From GCA-2748575 sp965222725 (lineage in GTDB: Bacteria > Pseudomonadota > Gammaproteobacteria > Pseudomonadales > Ketobacteraceae), in contig OZ244969.1 in assembly GCA_965222725.1 (NCBI GenBank), forward strand, positions 1,922,001 through 1,986,000: 64,000 bases of DNA. Reading direction: 5' to 3'. Shown here piece by piece: positions 50,184-59,851 of the stretch. Position 1 is the stretch's first letter. Each line of letters opens with the position of its first letter. The notes beneath the pieces were generated by a model. The model was not told where the DNA came from and did not search any database. It saw only the letters and a list, made by a program, of their open reading frames with translations. Both the position numbers and the translations under genes were made by a program.

Positions 50184-51482
50184 TTACAAAAGTTCGTTTT
50201 TTACATCGCTGGTTTCGGTAATGGCTTTGGCGGCGGCAATACTTTTTTCGCTCAGCAATTCCCATTCCGCTTTGAGTCTGCCCGCCAGTTTTTCCAGGGC
50301 GGTGATTTTTTCCGAGTATTCACTGTCCGGCATGTCCTGATACACCAGGTTACGATACAGCTGAATCATTTTTTCTGCGCTTCGCTCGCGGGAAAACGCA
50401 TCAGCGGTTTGCAATGCGCTGGCCGACATGCGCGCCAGCGTATCCGGTGACTGAATTAATTCGCTGATGGCTGCGGCAAATTGTTCGGTGCTTGCATCGG
50501 CCTTCAGCAGGCGACCGTTGCCATTGTCGTTCACCACCTCCCGCACACCGGAAGCGTCCAGTGCCACCACCGGGTTGGCGGTGGCCATGGCTTCGGTTAT
50601 CACCATGCCCTGGGTTTCCGAATGGGAGGCGAACACAAACAGGTCCATGGCGCTGTAAACGTCTGCCAGGTCCTGGCCGGAACAGTTCCCCGTGGCGATC
50701 ACCTGATCCGCCACATCCTGTTCGGCAAAATAGTGTTCCAGCTCTTCTTTAAGGTCGCCTTCCCCGGCAAGTACAAACCAGGCTTGCGGGTGTTGCTGCA
50801 ATACGTGTGTCACGGACTCTGCCAGAAAGCGCAGGTTTTTCTCTTCCGCCAGTCGGCCCAGGTGGCCGATAACAGTGGCGTCTTTGGGGATTTCCCAGGC
50901 CTCCCGGAAATAGCGGCCGTTGCCATGGCTGAAAAATTCTGTATCCACCCCCGTGGGAATAACGCGAATGGGCGGGTAGGTGCCCCGTTCACGAATCAGT
51001 TCGGCAATGCTGTCGCTGGGGGCTATCACTGCATCACACAGGTTGGTGTATTCAATGGCAAGGTGAATGGCAAACTGCTGCATGGCATCTGAATCCATGG
51101 GCACGTAATGGGTGTAGCGTTCATAAAGGGTGTGATGGGTAAATACCAGTGGCTTGCGATAACGACGTGCTATGCGCAGGGCGGTATCCCCCAGTAAAAA
51201 AGGATGATGGCTGTGGATAATATCCGGTTCAAACTCATCCAGGGTTTCGCCCAGCTGAAAGGGAATGGGCAGGCGCACGGAAAAGTCGCTGCCATTAAAA
51301 TTCTGAATGGCGGGCACCCGCACCACATCCGGTTCAGCACTGCTGACGTCATCATCAAAGGTTGGTGCAATAATCAATACCTTGTGGCCGGCGTCTTTCA
51401 GATCTTCCGCCAGGGTGGCCACCGAACGGGCCACGCCGCCTACATGGGGCAGGTAAGTGTTGGTCAGCAGGCAGATATTCAT
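50184..51482 (-). CDS. Family 4 glycosyltransferase
   Basis: The ATG at 51482 follows AAAGGGGAAC and gives a 432-aa GT-B enzyme. It opens with MNICLLTNTYLPHVGGVARSV (donor loop), has SHHPFLLGD and the GT4 nucleotide-sugar site near FVFASHSETQGMVITEAMATANPVVAL. It resembles the 1,2-diacylglycerol glucosyltransferase/mannosyltransferase group and could make a glycolipid or glycan. A likely partner is the six-hairpin glycosidase upstream. Acceptor and donor are not determined by sequence. Confidence 0.88.
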   Translation of the reverse strand: MNICLLTNTYLPHVGGVARSVATLAEDLKDAGHKVLIIAPTFDDDVSSAEPDVVRVPAIQNFNGSDFSVRLPIPFQLGETLDEFEPDIIHSHHPFLLGDTALRIARRYRKPLVFTHHTLYERYTHYVPMDSDAMQQFAIHLAIEYTNLCDAVIAPSDSIAELIRERGTYPPIRVIPTGVDTEFFSHGNGRYFREAWEIPKDATVIGHLGRLAEEKNLRFLAESVTHVLQQHPQAWFVLAGEGDLKEELEHYFAEQDVADQVIATGNCSGQDLADVYSAMDLFVFASHSETQGMVITEAMATANPVVALDASGVREVVNDNGNGRLLKADASTEQFAAAISELIQSPDTLARMSASALQTADAFSRERSAEKMIQLYRNLVYQDMPDSEYSEKITALEKLAGRLKAEWELLSEKSIAAAKAITETSDVKNELL

Positions 51483-51519
51483 TGCTTGTTCCCCTTTGTA
51501 CATCCCTTTTACTCCCAGG

Positions 51520-53808
51520 TTATTGTGCTACCGGCTCCAGCGGAATTTCCTCGGCGCTTTCGTCCAGTTCCACGCTGCGGTAACCGGGCACCTGAATAAT
51601 GATGGGCGGAAACCCGACGCGCCATTCGCCATGCAGCGAAATGAATTTTTCATTCTTTTTGCCATAGATGCGCACAGACACTGTGCCGTGTTCTGTGGGC
51701 GTGGGGCCAAAGCTGATGGTGTCGTCGTTATCCAGCCATTCCGGAAATATCCCGGAACCGATCACCACATGGCCACGCTCTTCGCGCACAAACAGGTTAC
51801 GGATCATCATCAGCCATTCGGCGGCGGCCCAGCCGTGCTGGCCGTCTCCCATGCAGCCGCCTTTGGTGATAGGGTGAATGGCTTCCGGCCACTGTCCGGT
51901 GGGTGACGCCAGATCCGCCACGGCGTTAATCAGATCGCGATAGCGGGGATCGTTGTGGCGCAACAGAGTTTGCGCCACATCCAGGGTCAGGTAGGCGTTA
52001 ATGCCGGAATGAATCATGTCCTGGAAAAAACCGCCGTTGCGGAAACAGTTTTTTAGTAAAAAATCCACGCTGTTTTTGACGCGGGGATCGTCGGCATCAA
52101 ACAGTTGCAGAGGGTAGTCCGACACCAGCGAACCGATAGCGCCGGAATCCATGCGGCGATAAGGGGAGGCGGGCAGCCCGCCCTGGGTGCGTTGTTCCGG
52201 CAAGGCTTCCAGGCTGCGGTTAACCGCAGCTTCAAACGCCTGGGCATCGGCTTCAATTTTTCTGGCAGTGTGTTTATCGCCGGCACGCAAAAACATGCGC
52301 GATGCGCCATACAATCCGGCCACGCCCCAAAAATCATCCCAGTAGTAATAATCGTTGGGGCCGAAATGTTCCGCGCTGAATCCCGGTGGCAACAGGCCAT
52401 CGTGCAGTTTGCCACCCTTGTCCGGCAGCCGTTTGCGACGCAGCCAGGCGGCCCCTTTGCGCACGGCTTTCAGCATCTCGCTGTCAAAGTGCCGGCCACT
52501 GACCTGTTCAAAACGATCCAGAATCCAGAGCACCTGGCCATTGGAATCCCACTCGCCTTCCTGGGACTGAAAGTAGCCGTAAAATTTTTGCTGCTTGGGG
52601 AATTCCCGCAGCAGTTTTTCGGCCCGGTCTGTCAGGCCTATGGCCAGCAGGGCATGAATCATCAGGCAGGCATCCCGGAACCAGAAACGGAAATAGGTAT
52701 AAGGCCCGGGCACTATCTGTTTGGCGGACAGCAGTATCAGGGTGCGCACGGCGGCGTCGTATAGAAACTGGATTTTTTTATCGGGAATCTGCAGCTCACA
52801 GGCCTGATCAACAATTTCCGGCCATTGCATATTGATGTCGGGTGGCGTGGGGGTTTCCCAGTTGAGTTCGTCGTTCAGTGCCACGCTGACATGAAAGGCA
52901 TAGGCTTCGTGCCCCTGATCAGGATCTGCGGTGGTGTCTTTGCCGGTAATATCGAACAGGGCTGCGCCGGTGGCCATGCCCACTTTGCAATGGCAATCGG
53001 TGGCGTCACGGGTGTCATTAAGGTGTTGAATGACATCGCCGTTTTCATAACTGGAAAAGGCAACGCGCTCCGGCGACGGCATCATCTGCAGATGGGTTGC
53101 GCCGTTCACGGTCAGGGTTTGTTTCAGATCGTTCCAGGCCAGGCGTTCAATAAACTGAATGCCTTCCGGGTTGTAGGGCCGTATGGCCACGGCCAGTTTG
53201 GTCTTGTCCGGACCGGAGGCATTAATGGACACCGTCAGCACCGGAAACCGCCCCTGCAGTTCCAGCGCCACATAATGTTCCAGACTCATGCCCTTGTCTT
53301 CCAGCCGGGTTCTTACCGCCAGGTTGGGCCCCAGAATCAGTTCCTGTTTTACGTTGTCACAACGAGACGGAATCAGGCAGTTACCCTGCGGATCAATCAG
53401 CCAGAAATCCAGGGACCAGCCGTCAAACAGCGGCGTTACCAGGCCCCGTGGATCCACAATGGGGTACAGGGGCAGCTGGGGGTGGCCCACCGCGGTCCAG
53501 TTGCGGTGGGTCAGGTTAACGTGACTGAAGGAAAACGCGCGCGGGATAAAGGATGTGTCTTCCGGGTTGAACTGCTTTTGCACCCAGTAGGGCCAGATCC
53601 AGTCCAGATTGTTCTGAATGGCTTTGGTGTTCAGCAGCCCGCGGGCGTGAAAGCTCACGCCCGCACGCAACAGTTCAATCGGTTCCTGCACTTCTGACGG
53701 CTGCGCAAAATTACGCATCCGGGCCATAAAACTCACCGGGTCCATAAACCCGTAGTGATGGGCGGCGCGTTGCAGAAAAAACTTCCAGGGCATCCAGCGT
53801 AATATCAT
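51520..53808 (-). CDS. Six-hairpin glycosidase (glycogen-debranching/GH63-like)
   Basis: The 762-aa product has an N-terminal beta-sandwich (residues ~50-300) and a C-terminal (alpha/alpha)6 toroid. Typical lines are YTYFRFWFRDACLMIHALLAIG, EWDSNGQVLWILDRFEQ, YYYWDDFWGVAGLYG and GHGWAAAEW-like QHGWAAAEWLMMI, close to amylo-alpha-1,6-glucosidase and GH15/GH63 relatives. Glu/Asp residues in the WDSN and the WPEAIHP lines could be catalytic. No signal peptide is visible. An AGGTGAACC ribosome site precedes the ATG. It heads the unit with the GT4 and VTT genes. The 279 bp upstream (to 54087) show no gene. Confidence 0.8.
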   Translation of the reverse strand: MILRWMPWKFFLQRAAHHYGFMDPVSFMARMRNFAQPSEVQEPIELLRAGVSFHARGLLNTKAIQNNLDWIWPYWVQKQFNPEDTSFIPRAFSFSHVNLTHRNWTAVGHPQLPLYPIVDPRGLVTPLFDGWSLDFWLIDPQGNCLIPSRCDNVKQELILGPNLAVRTRLEDKGMSLEHYVALELQGRFPVLTVSINASGPDKTKLAVAIRPYNPEGIQFIERLAWNDLKQTLTVNGATHLQMMPSPERVAFSSYENGDVIQHLNDTRDATDCHCKVGMATGAALFDITGKDTTADPDQGHEAYAFHVSVALNDELNWETPTPPDINMQWPEIVDQACELQIPDKKIQFLYDAAVRTLILLSAKQIVPGPYTYFRFWFRDACLMIHALLAIGLTDRAEKLLREFPKQQKFYGYFQSQEGEWDSNGQVLWILDRFEQVSGRHFDSEMLKAVRKGAAWLRRKRLPDKGGKLHDGLLPPGFSAEHFGPNDYYYWDDFWGVAGLYGASRMFLRAGDKHTARKIEADAQAFEAAVNRSLEALPEQRTQGGLPASPYRRMDSGAIGSLVSDYPLQLFDADDPRVKNSVDFLLKNCFRNGGFFQDMIHSGINAYLTLDVAQTLLRHNDPRYRDLINAVADLASPTGQWPEAIHPITKGGCMGDGQHGWAAAEWLMMIRNLFVREERGHVVIGSGIFPEWLDNDDTISFGPTPTEHGTVSVRIYGKKNEKFISLHGEWRVGFPPIIIQVPGYRSVELDESAEEIPLEPVAQ

Positions 53809-54087
53809 GGTTCACCTTTGCTGAGAGTTCACCAAAGGTGTCAATCAAGAACCTTGCCAGGAAGAAAAGCCGGCTTAATCATCGCGTTTCCCGGGGTTTG
53901 TACCGGAATCAGGGTAAAATTTTAGAAACCGCTGTGTAAATCTTACATCGTGGTCAAGCTGGCGGTGCCAAGGTCTTTGTGCAAGGTGTTTACGGAAGCT
54001 ATCCACGTTAGCTAAACAACTGTTTACTCCTGAGTAAGCTTATGGCATTTTGTTTGGTACTAAAGTACACAAACCAATAATAACAAG

Positions 54088-55518
54088 ATGCCTATGACTC
54101 TTTCTGCCCCCTATCGCTGGCTTTATTCCCTGCTGGTTTCCCTGGCGCTGTTCACCACAGCCGGATGCTGGCAAAAACCGGAACAGATTCATTACCTCAC
54201 CGACGCGCAGGGCCGCGCTCTGATACTGCATGGTGTTAATTCCAGCAGCAGCGCCAAAGACCCGGCCACCGGCCACCTGCCCTGGGTAACGGAAGAAGAC
54301 GTTTATCAGGAAACCGTGGAGTGGGGATTCAACTTCGTGCGCTTGCTGATTTTCTGGGATGGCATTGAGCCGGAGCGCGGCCTGTACGACGAAGCCTACC
54401 TGGATGCGGTGGCAGAGCGGGTGCGCTGGTATACCGACAACGGCGCCTATGTAATGCTGGATATGCACCAGGATGTGTATGGCCATGCCGTAGGGGGTAA
54501 CGGTGCGCCCGAGTGGGCTACGGAAACCAGTTTGATGGACTTTTTCAGTCTGGACTTTCCCGGATTGCCTTGGTGGGTGAAGAATATTGATCCCAGCGTG
54601 GTGGCGGCGTATATGAACTTCTGGCAATACGGCCAGCATCAGTATCTGCAGGATCATTACATTGCCGCCTGGCAGAAAGTGGCGGAGCGCTTTCGCGATA
54701 ATCCCCGGGTGATTGCCTATGACCTGATGAACGAACCCCACGGCGGTGACCTGACCCGTGCCGGGGGAACCTTTGAGCGCACCTGGCTGATCGACTTTTA
54801 TCACCGCCTGATTCCGGCGATTCGCGAAGTGGACCCGGACACATACATTGTGTTTGAACCCCAGTCACTGGCCATTAATTTCGGGCTGGCATCGAACCTT
54901 CCCTATGTACATGACAGCCGCGATGGTGAGCGCCGGCTGGCTTACGCACCGCACATGTATCCTTTTACCCTGCATGAAGGTGTTACCTACAATCTGCTGG
55001 ACCAGCAGCAGATGCGCGACTGGAACCGTAACCGGGTGAATGAACTCAACCGCCAGCAGGTACCTTTGATAGTGGGGGAATTCGGTGGCAGTGATTCAAC
55101 ACCCGGCTTTGATCTGTTCCTGCAGGATACCCTGGCCATGTTCGATACCATGGGGGCTGGTTGGGCATACTGGTCCAATGACCCCGGTGGCTGGGGGCTG
55201 CTGGATGGCGACGGCAATGAAACCCCGAAGGTAAACCATTTGGTCAGGCCCTATGCCCGGGCCATTGCGGGTTATCCCTCCCTGTTTTCCTTTGATCCTG
55301 ACAGCCGGGTGTTCACGCTGGAATACCGGGAGAAACCCGGTGTGAGCGGTGAAACGGAAATCTTCGTGCCCCAGCGGCACTATCCCTATGGCTGGGAATT
55401 GTCGGTATCCGATGCCGAGGGAACCTGGTCCTCCCGCTGGGATGAGGAAAAACAGCTGCTGTATCTGACCCTGGATTCACAGGCGGCTGAACACCGGATT
55501 CAGATCCGGCCCCGTTGA
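54088..55518 (+). CDS. GH5-family glycosidase lipoprotein (endoglycoceramidase-like)
   Basis: The 476-aa product starts with a lipoprotein signal (lipobox TTAGC, about Cys28). The TIM-barrel lines are HGVNSSSSAK, GFNFVRLLIFWDGIEP and LDMHQDVYG, the acid/base Glu is in NEPHGG (about residue 215) and the nucleophile in GEFGGS (about residue 331). A C-terminal beta domain follows. The order resembles GH5 endoglycoceramidases and related glucosylceramidases, which cleave glycosphingolipids, but other beta-glycans are possible. It is exported and membrane-tethered. A weak hairpin (55540-55563) separates it from trpD. Confidence 0.85.
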   Translation: MPMTLSAPYRWLYSLLVSLALFTTAGCWQKPEQIHYLTDAQGRALILHGVNSSSSAKDPATGHLPWVTEEDVYQETVEWGFNFVRLLIFWDGIEPERGLYDEAYLDAVAERVRWYTDNGAYVMLDMHQDVYGHAVGGNGAPEWATETSLMDFFSLDFPGLPWWVKNIDPSVVAAYMNFWQYGQHQYLQDHYIAAWQKVAERFRDNPRVIAYDLMNEPHGGDLTRAGGTFERTWLIDFYHRLIPAIREVDPDTYIVFEPQSLAINFGLASNLPYVHDSRDGERRLAYAPHMYPFTLHEGVTYNLLDQQQMRDWNRNRVNELNRQQVPLIVGEFGGSDSTPGFDLFLQDTLAMFDTMGAGWAYWSNDPGGWGLLDGDGNETPKVNHLVRPYARAIAGYPSLFSFDPDSRVFTLEYREKPGVSGETEIFVPQRHYPYGWELSVSDAEGTWSSRWDEEKQLLYLTLDSQAAEHRIQIRPR

Positions 55519-55539
55519 GGCCATTTTCAATATCAGAGG

Positions 55540-55563
55540 GCCGGGAATAATTCTGTTCCCGGC
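55540..55563 (+). terminator. Hairpin after the GH5 gene
   Basis: Arms GCCGGGAA and TTCCCGGC with an 8-base loop form a good stem, followed by TTAACCCTTTC. The T tract is poor, so it may be a partial terminator or pause site ahead of trpD. Confidence 0.45.
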
Positions 55564-55628
55564 TTAACCCTTTCTGTGCGCAGGTGATACAATCCCTGCT
55601 TTCGTTTTTTTGTCAGCCGGGGGCGGGA

Positions 55629-56660
55629 ATGGACATTCAGGTAGCTTTGAAAAAAGTCATCGAGTCAGGGAATCTCTCAGAAGAAGAGATGGCCTCGGTG
55701 ATGCGTCAGATCATGACCGGTGGGGCAACCCCGGCACAGATCGGCGGGTTCCTTATCGGTTTACGCATGAAAGGGGAAACCGTGGACGAAATCGCCGGTG
55801 CTGCACGGGTTATGCGTGAGCTGGCCACACCGGTAACCGTGGATAAAGCGTATCTGGTGGATACCTGTGGAACCGGCGGTGATGGCGCCAATACCTTTAA
55901 TATTTCAACCACCTGTGCCTTTGTGGTGGCAGCCGCCGGCGGCCATGTGGCCAAGCACGGCAACCGTTCGGTTTCCAGCAGCAGTGGCAGTGCCGATGTG
56001 CTGGAAGCCGCCGGTGTAAAACTGGATATGACTCCGGAGCAGGTGGCCCGCTGTGTGGATACTCTGGGTGTCGGCTTTATGTTTGCCCCCGCCCATCATG
56101 GCGCCATGAAACACGCCATTGGCCCGCGCCGGGAAATGGCGGTGCGCACTATCTTTAATGTGCTGGGGCCTTTAACCAATCCTGCCGGTGCCAGGCGCCA
56201 GGTGCTGGGGGTGTATGACAAACGCTGGCTGCGCCCGCTGGCGGAAGTGCTGCAACGCCTGGGCAGTGAGCATGTCATGATTGTGCATGCCCAGGATGGT
56301 CTGGACGAAATCAGCATTGCCGCGGCGACTGACGTGGCAGAACTCAAGAATGGCGAGATCACCGAATACCAGATTGCGCCGGAAGACTTTGGCATTGAAC
56401 GCGCCGATCTCAGTGCCATTGGTGCAGACTCTGTAGAGCAGAGCCTGGCCACGATGAAAGATGTATTAAGTAAAAAGCAGGGCCCTGCCGCCGATATTGT
56501 GGCGCTGAATGCCGGCGCTGCCATTTACGTTTCCGGCATGGCCTCTACCCTGGCTCAGGGTATTATCCAGGCCCAGGACGCCATCGGCAGTGGCCTGGCC
56601 ATGGCAAAACTGAATGAACTGGCGCAGTTGTCGGACGTGTATCGTTCGGATGATGCCTGA
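55629..56660 (+). CDS. trpD: Anthranilate phosphoribosyltransferase
   Basis: The ATG at 55629 gives a 343-aa protein of normal TrpD length; the open frame begins earlier at 55584 without a good site. Family parts are DTCGTGGDGANTFNIST (PRPP-binding), HGNRSVSSSSGSADVLEAAG, and FMFAPAHHGAMKHAIGPRREM. It transfers phosphoribose from PRPP to anthranilate in tryptophan synthesis. trpC follows after 17 bp. The usual trpG partner is not in the window. Confidence 0.97.
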   Translation: MDIQVALKKVIESGNLSEEEMASVMRQIMTGGATPAQIGGFLIGLRMKGETVDEIAGAARVMRELATPVTVDKAYLVDTCGTGGDGANTFNISTTCAFVVAAAGGHVAKHGNRSVSSSSGSADVLEAAGVKLDMTPEQVARCVDTLGVGFMFAPAHHGAMKHAIGPRREMAVRTIFNVLGPLTNPAGARRQVLGVYDKRWLRPLAEVLQRLGSEHVMIVHAQDGLDEISIAAATDVAELKNGEITEYQIAPEDFGIERADLSAIGADSVEQSLATMKDVLSKKQGPAADIVALNAGAAIYVSGMASTLAQGIIQAQDAIGSGLAMAKLNELAQLSDVYRSDDA

Positions 56661-56677
56661 CAGGATGCATTAGCAGT

Positions 56678-57481
56678 ATGAATCAAGCACCCACCGTTCT
56701 CAGAAAAATCGTTGTCCGCAAGTTCGAGGAAATTGCCGAGCGTAAAGCGGCCCGCAGCGAACAACAACTGCTTCGTGAAGCGCAACAGGCGGAGCCTGTC
56801 AGGGGCTTCGTTGCGGCCATGGAATCCCGGCTGGCACAACAGCAGCCCGCTATTATCGCGGAGGTGAAAAAAGCCTCCCCCAGTAAAGGGGTAATCCGGG
56901 AGGATTTTGATCCGGTCATGATTGCCCGGGAATACGATGAAGCCGGTGCTGCCTGCATGAGTGTGCTCACCGACAGAGACTTTTTTCAGGGCCATGAAGA
57001 TTATTTGATAGCAGCCCGGGCAGCCTGCCAATTGCCGGTGATTCGCAAGGATTTTATTGTGGATACCTATCAGGTAGCCGAAGCCCGCGCCATCAATGCC
57101 GACTGTATTCTGTTGATCGTTGCCTGCCTGGAAGATCCGCAGATGCAGGAACTGGCGCATGCGGCAACCGACCTGGGGATGGATGTGCTGGTGGAAGTGC
57201 ACGATGAACAGGAACTGGAACGGGCGCTGCAACTGGAAACGCGCCTGCTGGGGATTAACAATCGCAACCTGCATACCTTTGAAACCTCGCTGGACACCAC
57301 CTACCGCTTGCTGCTGGAAATTCCCGGGGATCGTATCGTGGTTACCGAGAGCGGTATCCATACGCAAAATGATGTAAAAGCGATGCGTGAGCGGGGAGTG
57401 AGCAGTTTCCTGGTGGGTGAGGCCTTTATGCGTGAGCCCCATCCTGGTGCAGCATTAAAGTCATTGTTTTCAATCACTTAA
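56678..57481 (+). CDS. trpC: Indole-3-glycerol phosphate synthase
   Basis: The 267-aa product is a TIM-barrel TrpC of normal length with IIAEVKKASPSKGVI, LTDRDFFQGHEDYL, VIRKDFIVDTYQ, LLGINNRNLHTF and VTESGIHTQNDV. It converts CdRP to indole-3-glycerol phosphate with loss of CO2. It is translated after trpD. The enzyme is of the monofunctional kind, not fused to TrpF. Confidence 0.97.
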   Translation: MNQAPTVLRKIVVRKFEEIAERKAARSEQQLLREAQQAEPVRGFVAAMESRLAQQQPAIIAEVKKASPSKGVIREDFDPVMIAREYDEAGAACMSVLTDRDFFQGHEDYLIAARAACQLPVIRKDFIVDTYQVAEARAINADCILLIVACLEDPQMQELAHAATDLGMDVLVEVHDEQELERALQLETRLLGINNRNLHTFETSLDTTYRLLLEIPGDRIVVTESGIHTQNDVKAMRERGVSSFLVGEAFMREPHPGAALKSLFSIT

Positions 57482-57678
57482 CAATTTTCAACAAACGAAC
57501 ACCATTTGTATATACAACGTTTACATGGCTGGTGCTACTGTATAACCAGTTTGTGGGGTCATTGACTTTGGCCATGGACAATCTTATAAGAGACCAGTGG
57601 TCATATAGAGTGTTGTCCACTTTACTGTTTTAGATTTTATCGCCTTATATTTTTGTGGAGTTTTAGAAGGAGTTTGCT

Positions 57679-57855
57679 ATGGGACACGTAATATTGGTTT
57701 TTGGAACCCTGGTTGTTATTAACCTGGGTCTGGGATACGCGGTTTCGGATTATCTGTACGAAGACGAACAGAAAGAAGGGGTTGTGGAAATTCAGGAAGT
57801 TTCCCCTGAGGACGCCGCTGCTGCCCCAGAGGTAAGCACAGAGAAAGCTGAGTAA
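57679..57855 (+). CDS. 58-aa single-span membrane protein
   Basis: A good ribosome site (AGAAGGAGTTTGCT) precedes the ATG, followed by 58 codons. The product has one N-terminal membrane helix (VILVFGTLVVINLGLGYAV, residues 4-22) and an acidic C-terminal tail of Glu, Asp and Ala (QKEGVVEIQEV, PEDAAAAPEV). A clear terminator follows (57925-57949). No family is recognised; it could be a small regulatory or respiratory-complex peptide. The gene stands alone between trpC and crp, with 197 bp upstream for its own promoter. Confidence 0.75.
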   Translation: MGHVILVFGTLVVINLGLGYAVSDYLYEDEQKEGVVEIQEVSPEDAAAAPEVSTEKAE

Positions 57856-57924
57856 GATTTGAGTTGTGTTGCTGTTTAGGTTGTTTATAGCGTTTTAGCT
57901 ATAGGCTTTAGTTATACATAGTTG

Positions 57925-57949
57925 AAAGGGCCGTTAAGGCCCTTTTTTT
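57925..57949 (+). terminator. Rho-independent terminator
   Basis: Arms AAAGGGCC (57925-57932) and GGCCCTTT (57938-57945) with a GTTAA loop, then a run of seven T (57943-57949, the first three being part of the stem). It ends the small membrane protein gene and abuts the stop of convergent crp. Confidence 0.9.
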
Positions 57950-58580
57950 ATCGGGTGCCGAACACCACCATGGTTTTGCCTTTCACCGAGATCAGGCCCT
58001 GCTCTTCCAGGTTTTTCAGAACCCGGCCCACCATTTCCCGGGAACAGCCCACGATGCGGCCGATTTCCTGACGGGTGATTTTGATCTGCATGCCGTCGGG
58101 GTGGGTCATGGCTTCAGGCTGCTTGCACAGGTCGATCAACGTACGGGCAACACGCCCGGTGACATCCAGAAATGCCAGGTCGCCCACTTTGCGGGTGGTG
58201 GCCCGTAGCCGTCCGGCTACCTGTGCACTTACCGCAAACAGAATTTCTGCATCTTCTTTGGCCAGTTCCCGGAATTTGCTGTAACTGATTTCGGCCACTT
58301 CACATTCGGTTTTGGCCTTGATCCAGGCACTTCGGCCGGCAGCCTGATCGAACAGGCCCATTTCGCCGAAAAAATCACCTTCATTCAGGTAAGCCATGAT
58401 CATTTCCCGGCCTTCGTCATCCTCGATGATGACGGTGACTGAGCCTCTGATAATGTAATAAAGCGCATCTGATTCATCGCCCGCATAGATAATGGTGCTC
58501 TTCGCCGGATACTTGCGGCGATGGGTGTGAGCGAGAAAATTATCAAGATCAGAGATCAGGCTATTGTTTATCTGAGTCAT
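57948..58580 (-). CDS. crp: cAMP-activated global regulator Crp (Vfr-like)
   Basis: The 210-aa product has the same length as E. coli Crp. The cAMP-binding beta-roll shows GDESDALYYIIRGSVTV and EGDFFGEMGLFDQAAGRSAW, whose Glu and Arg contact cAMP. The C-terminal helix-turn-helix reads TRQEIGRIVGCSREMVGRVLKNLEEQGLI. It controls catabolic, virulence and surface genes in response to cAMP. Position between trpC and an OsmC-family gene with speD nearby is the arrangement of vfr in Pseudomonas. Confidence 0.96.
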   Translation of the reverse strand: MTQINNSLISDLDNFLAHTHRRKYPAKSTIIYAGDESDALYYIIRGSVTVIIEDDEGREMIMAYLNEGDFFGEMGLFDQAAGRSAWIKAKTECEVAEISYSKFRELAKEDAEILFAVSAQVAGRLRATTRKVGDLAFLDVTGRVARTLIDLCKQPEAMTHPDGMQIKITRQEIGRIVGCSREMVGRVLKNLEEQGLISVKGKTMVVFGTR

Positions 58581-58972
58581 TATGGCGCCTTTGCTGGGGT
58601 TAATTGCTGTTCAACGCATCGGTGAACGGGTACCGCGGTGCTTCCTTTCTTTTAAAGACAAATAAAAGACAACTACAGGCATAAGCATGGGTTTAACTAT
58701 GCCTTTAATTATGGCTGTAATTCTGGACTATCGCTACCCTTGCCTTATGCTTTCCTCTCATATCAGTAAGTATATGCAATTTATAGGATTTTTTAAGGAA
58801 CTGGCTCTTAAACGGCAGGATTGCTGATTCCTGTGCCGTTTCCGCCCCGGATCTGACTTTGCGCTGTTGGCGAGCCAGGGCGCAGTGGGGCCCCGGTTAG
58901 CGGGTTTTGTTCAGACATTTGGAATCTTTTATGGTATCTTGCGCGCCAATTGAACCGAGCGCGGGAGACAGC
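58581..58972. other. 392-bp intergenic region between crp and the OsmC gene
   Basis: Divergent promoters for crp and the OsmC gene must lie here. A TATGGTATCTT stretch near 58930 could be part of a -10 region for the OsmC gene. A hairpin (AAACGGCAGGA / TCCTGTGCCGTTT, 58809-58841) lacks a T tract. No coding region was recognised. Confidence 0.5.
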
Positions 58973-59389
58973 ATGAAAGCAACCATCAAATGGGCGGGAG
59001 ACGTTAAATTCGAAGCGGAATCCGGCTCCGGGCATACCGTCATTATTGATGGGCCTCCGGATCACGGTGGCAAAAACCAGGGGGTGCGCCCCATGGAGCT
59101 GATGCTGCTGGGTGTGGGTGGTTGTGCCTCGTTTGATGTGGTGCATATCCTGAAAAAATCCCGACAGGACGTGACCGACTGTGTTGCCCAGGTGGAAGCC
59201 GAGCGGGTGGACGATGTACCGGCCGTGTTTTCGAAAATTCACCTGCACTTTGTGGTGAAAGGCAACAACCTGAAAGAAGCTCACGTAAAGCGGGCGGTGG
59301 AACTGTCTGCGGAAAAATACTGTTCAGCGTCTATTATGCTGAGCAAGGGCGGTGTGGAGATTTCCCACAGTTACGAGATCCAGGAATAA
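58973..59389 (+). CDS. OsmC-family redox protein (YhfA-like)
   Basis: The ATG at 58973 follows GGGAGACAGC and gives a 138-aa OsmC/Ohr-fold protein. A peroxidatic-type cysteine lies in GVGGCASFDVVHIL and the second in KYCSASIML. Position next to crp, like E. coli yhfA, supports the YhfA branch. The family reduces organic peroxides, though YhfA's own role is unclear. The VOC gene follows after 23 bp. Confidence 0.92.
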   Translation: MKATIKWAGDVKFEAESGSGHTVIIDGPPDHGGKNQGVRPMELMLLGVGGCASFDVVHILKKSRQDVTDCVAQVEAERVDDVPAVFSKIHLHFVVKGNNLKEAHVKRAVELSAEKYCSASIMLSKGGVEISHSYEIQE

Positions 59390-59412
59390 CCCGGAACCGG
59401 GCGGAGCATCCA

Positions 59413-59820
59413 ATGGCAGAACAACCCAGGCCACTGGCCGGCATGCGCCATGTGGCACTTTTTGTAAAAGCCTTTGCCGAGTGTGAGCATTTTTATGTGG
59501 ATCTGCTGGGCATGTCCGTGGAGTGGCGACCCGACGACGACAACGTGTATTTGTGCTCGGGTTTTGATAACGTGGCGCTTCACCGGTCCGAGGGAATTGA
59601 TCCTGACAGTCGTCAGCGGCTTGATCATATCGGATTTATTATCGACGATATGGGCCAGGTGGACGCCTGGTATGAATTTCTGAAATCACATAATGTGACA
59701 ATGAAAACCGAACCAAGAACCCATCGCGATGGTGCCCGCAGTTTTTACTGTCTCGATCCTGATGGCACAATGGTGCAATTAATCTATCACCCGCCTATTT
59801 CGGGCAAAAAACTTAGCTAA
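59413..59820 (+). CDS. VOC (glyoxalase/bleomycin-resistance) family protein
   Basis: The 135-aa product has the paired beta-alpha-beta-beta-beta units of the VOC fold: MRHVALFVKAFAECEHFYVDLLGM, RLDHIGFIIDDMGQVDAW and the closing RSFYCLDPDGTMVQLIYHPP. The metal ligands His and Glu seem partly kept (RHVAL, LDHIGF; final Glu is Gln). Substrate unknown. It stands between the OsmC gene and speD on the same strand, 23 and 31 bp apart, so may be co-transcribed. Confidence 0.87.
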   Translation: MAEQPRPLAGMRHVALFVKAFAECEHFYVDLLGMSVEWRPDDDNVYLCSGFDNVALHRSEGIDPDSRQRLDHIGFIIDDMGQVDAWYEFLKSHNVTMKTEPRTHRDGARSFYCLDPDGTMVQLIYHPPISGKKLS

Positions 59821-59851
59821 ACCATTTTAATTTTTACTGGATAGACGATAC

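Noticed and set aside
52825..53697. 290-codon plus-strand frame
   Set aside because: Shadow opposite the six-hairpin glycosidase, whose frame has clear family motifs.
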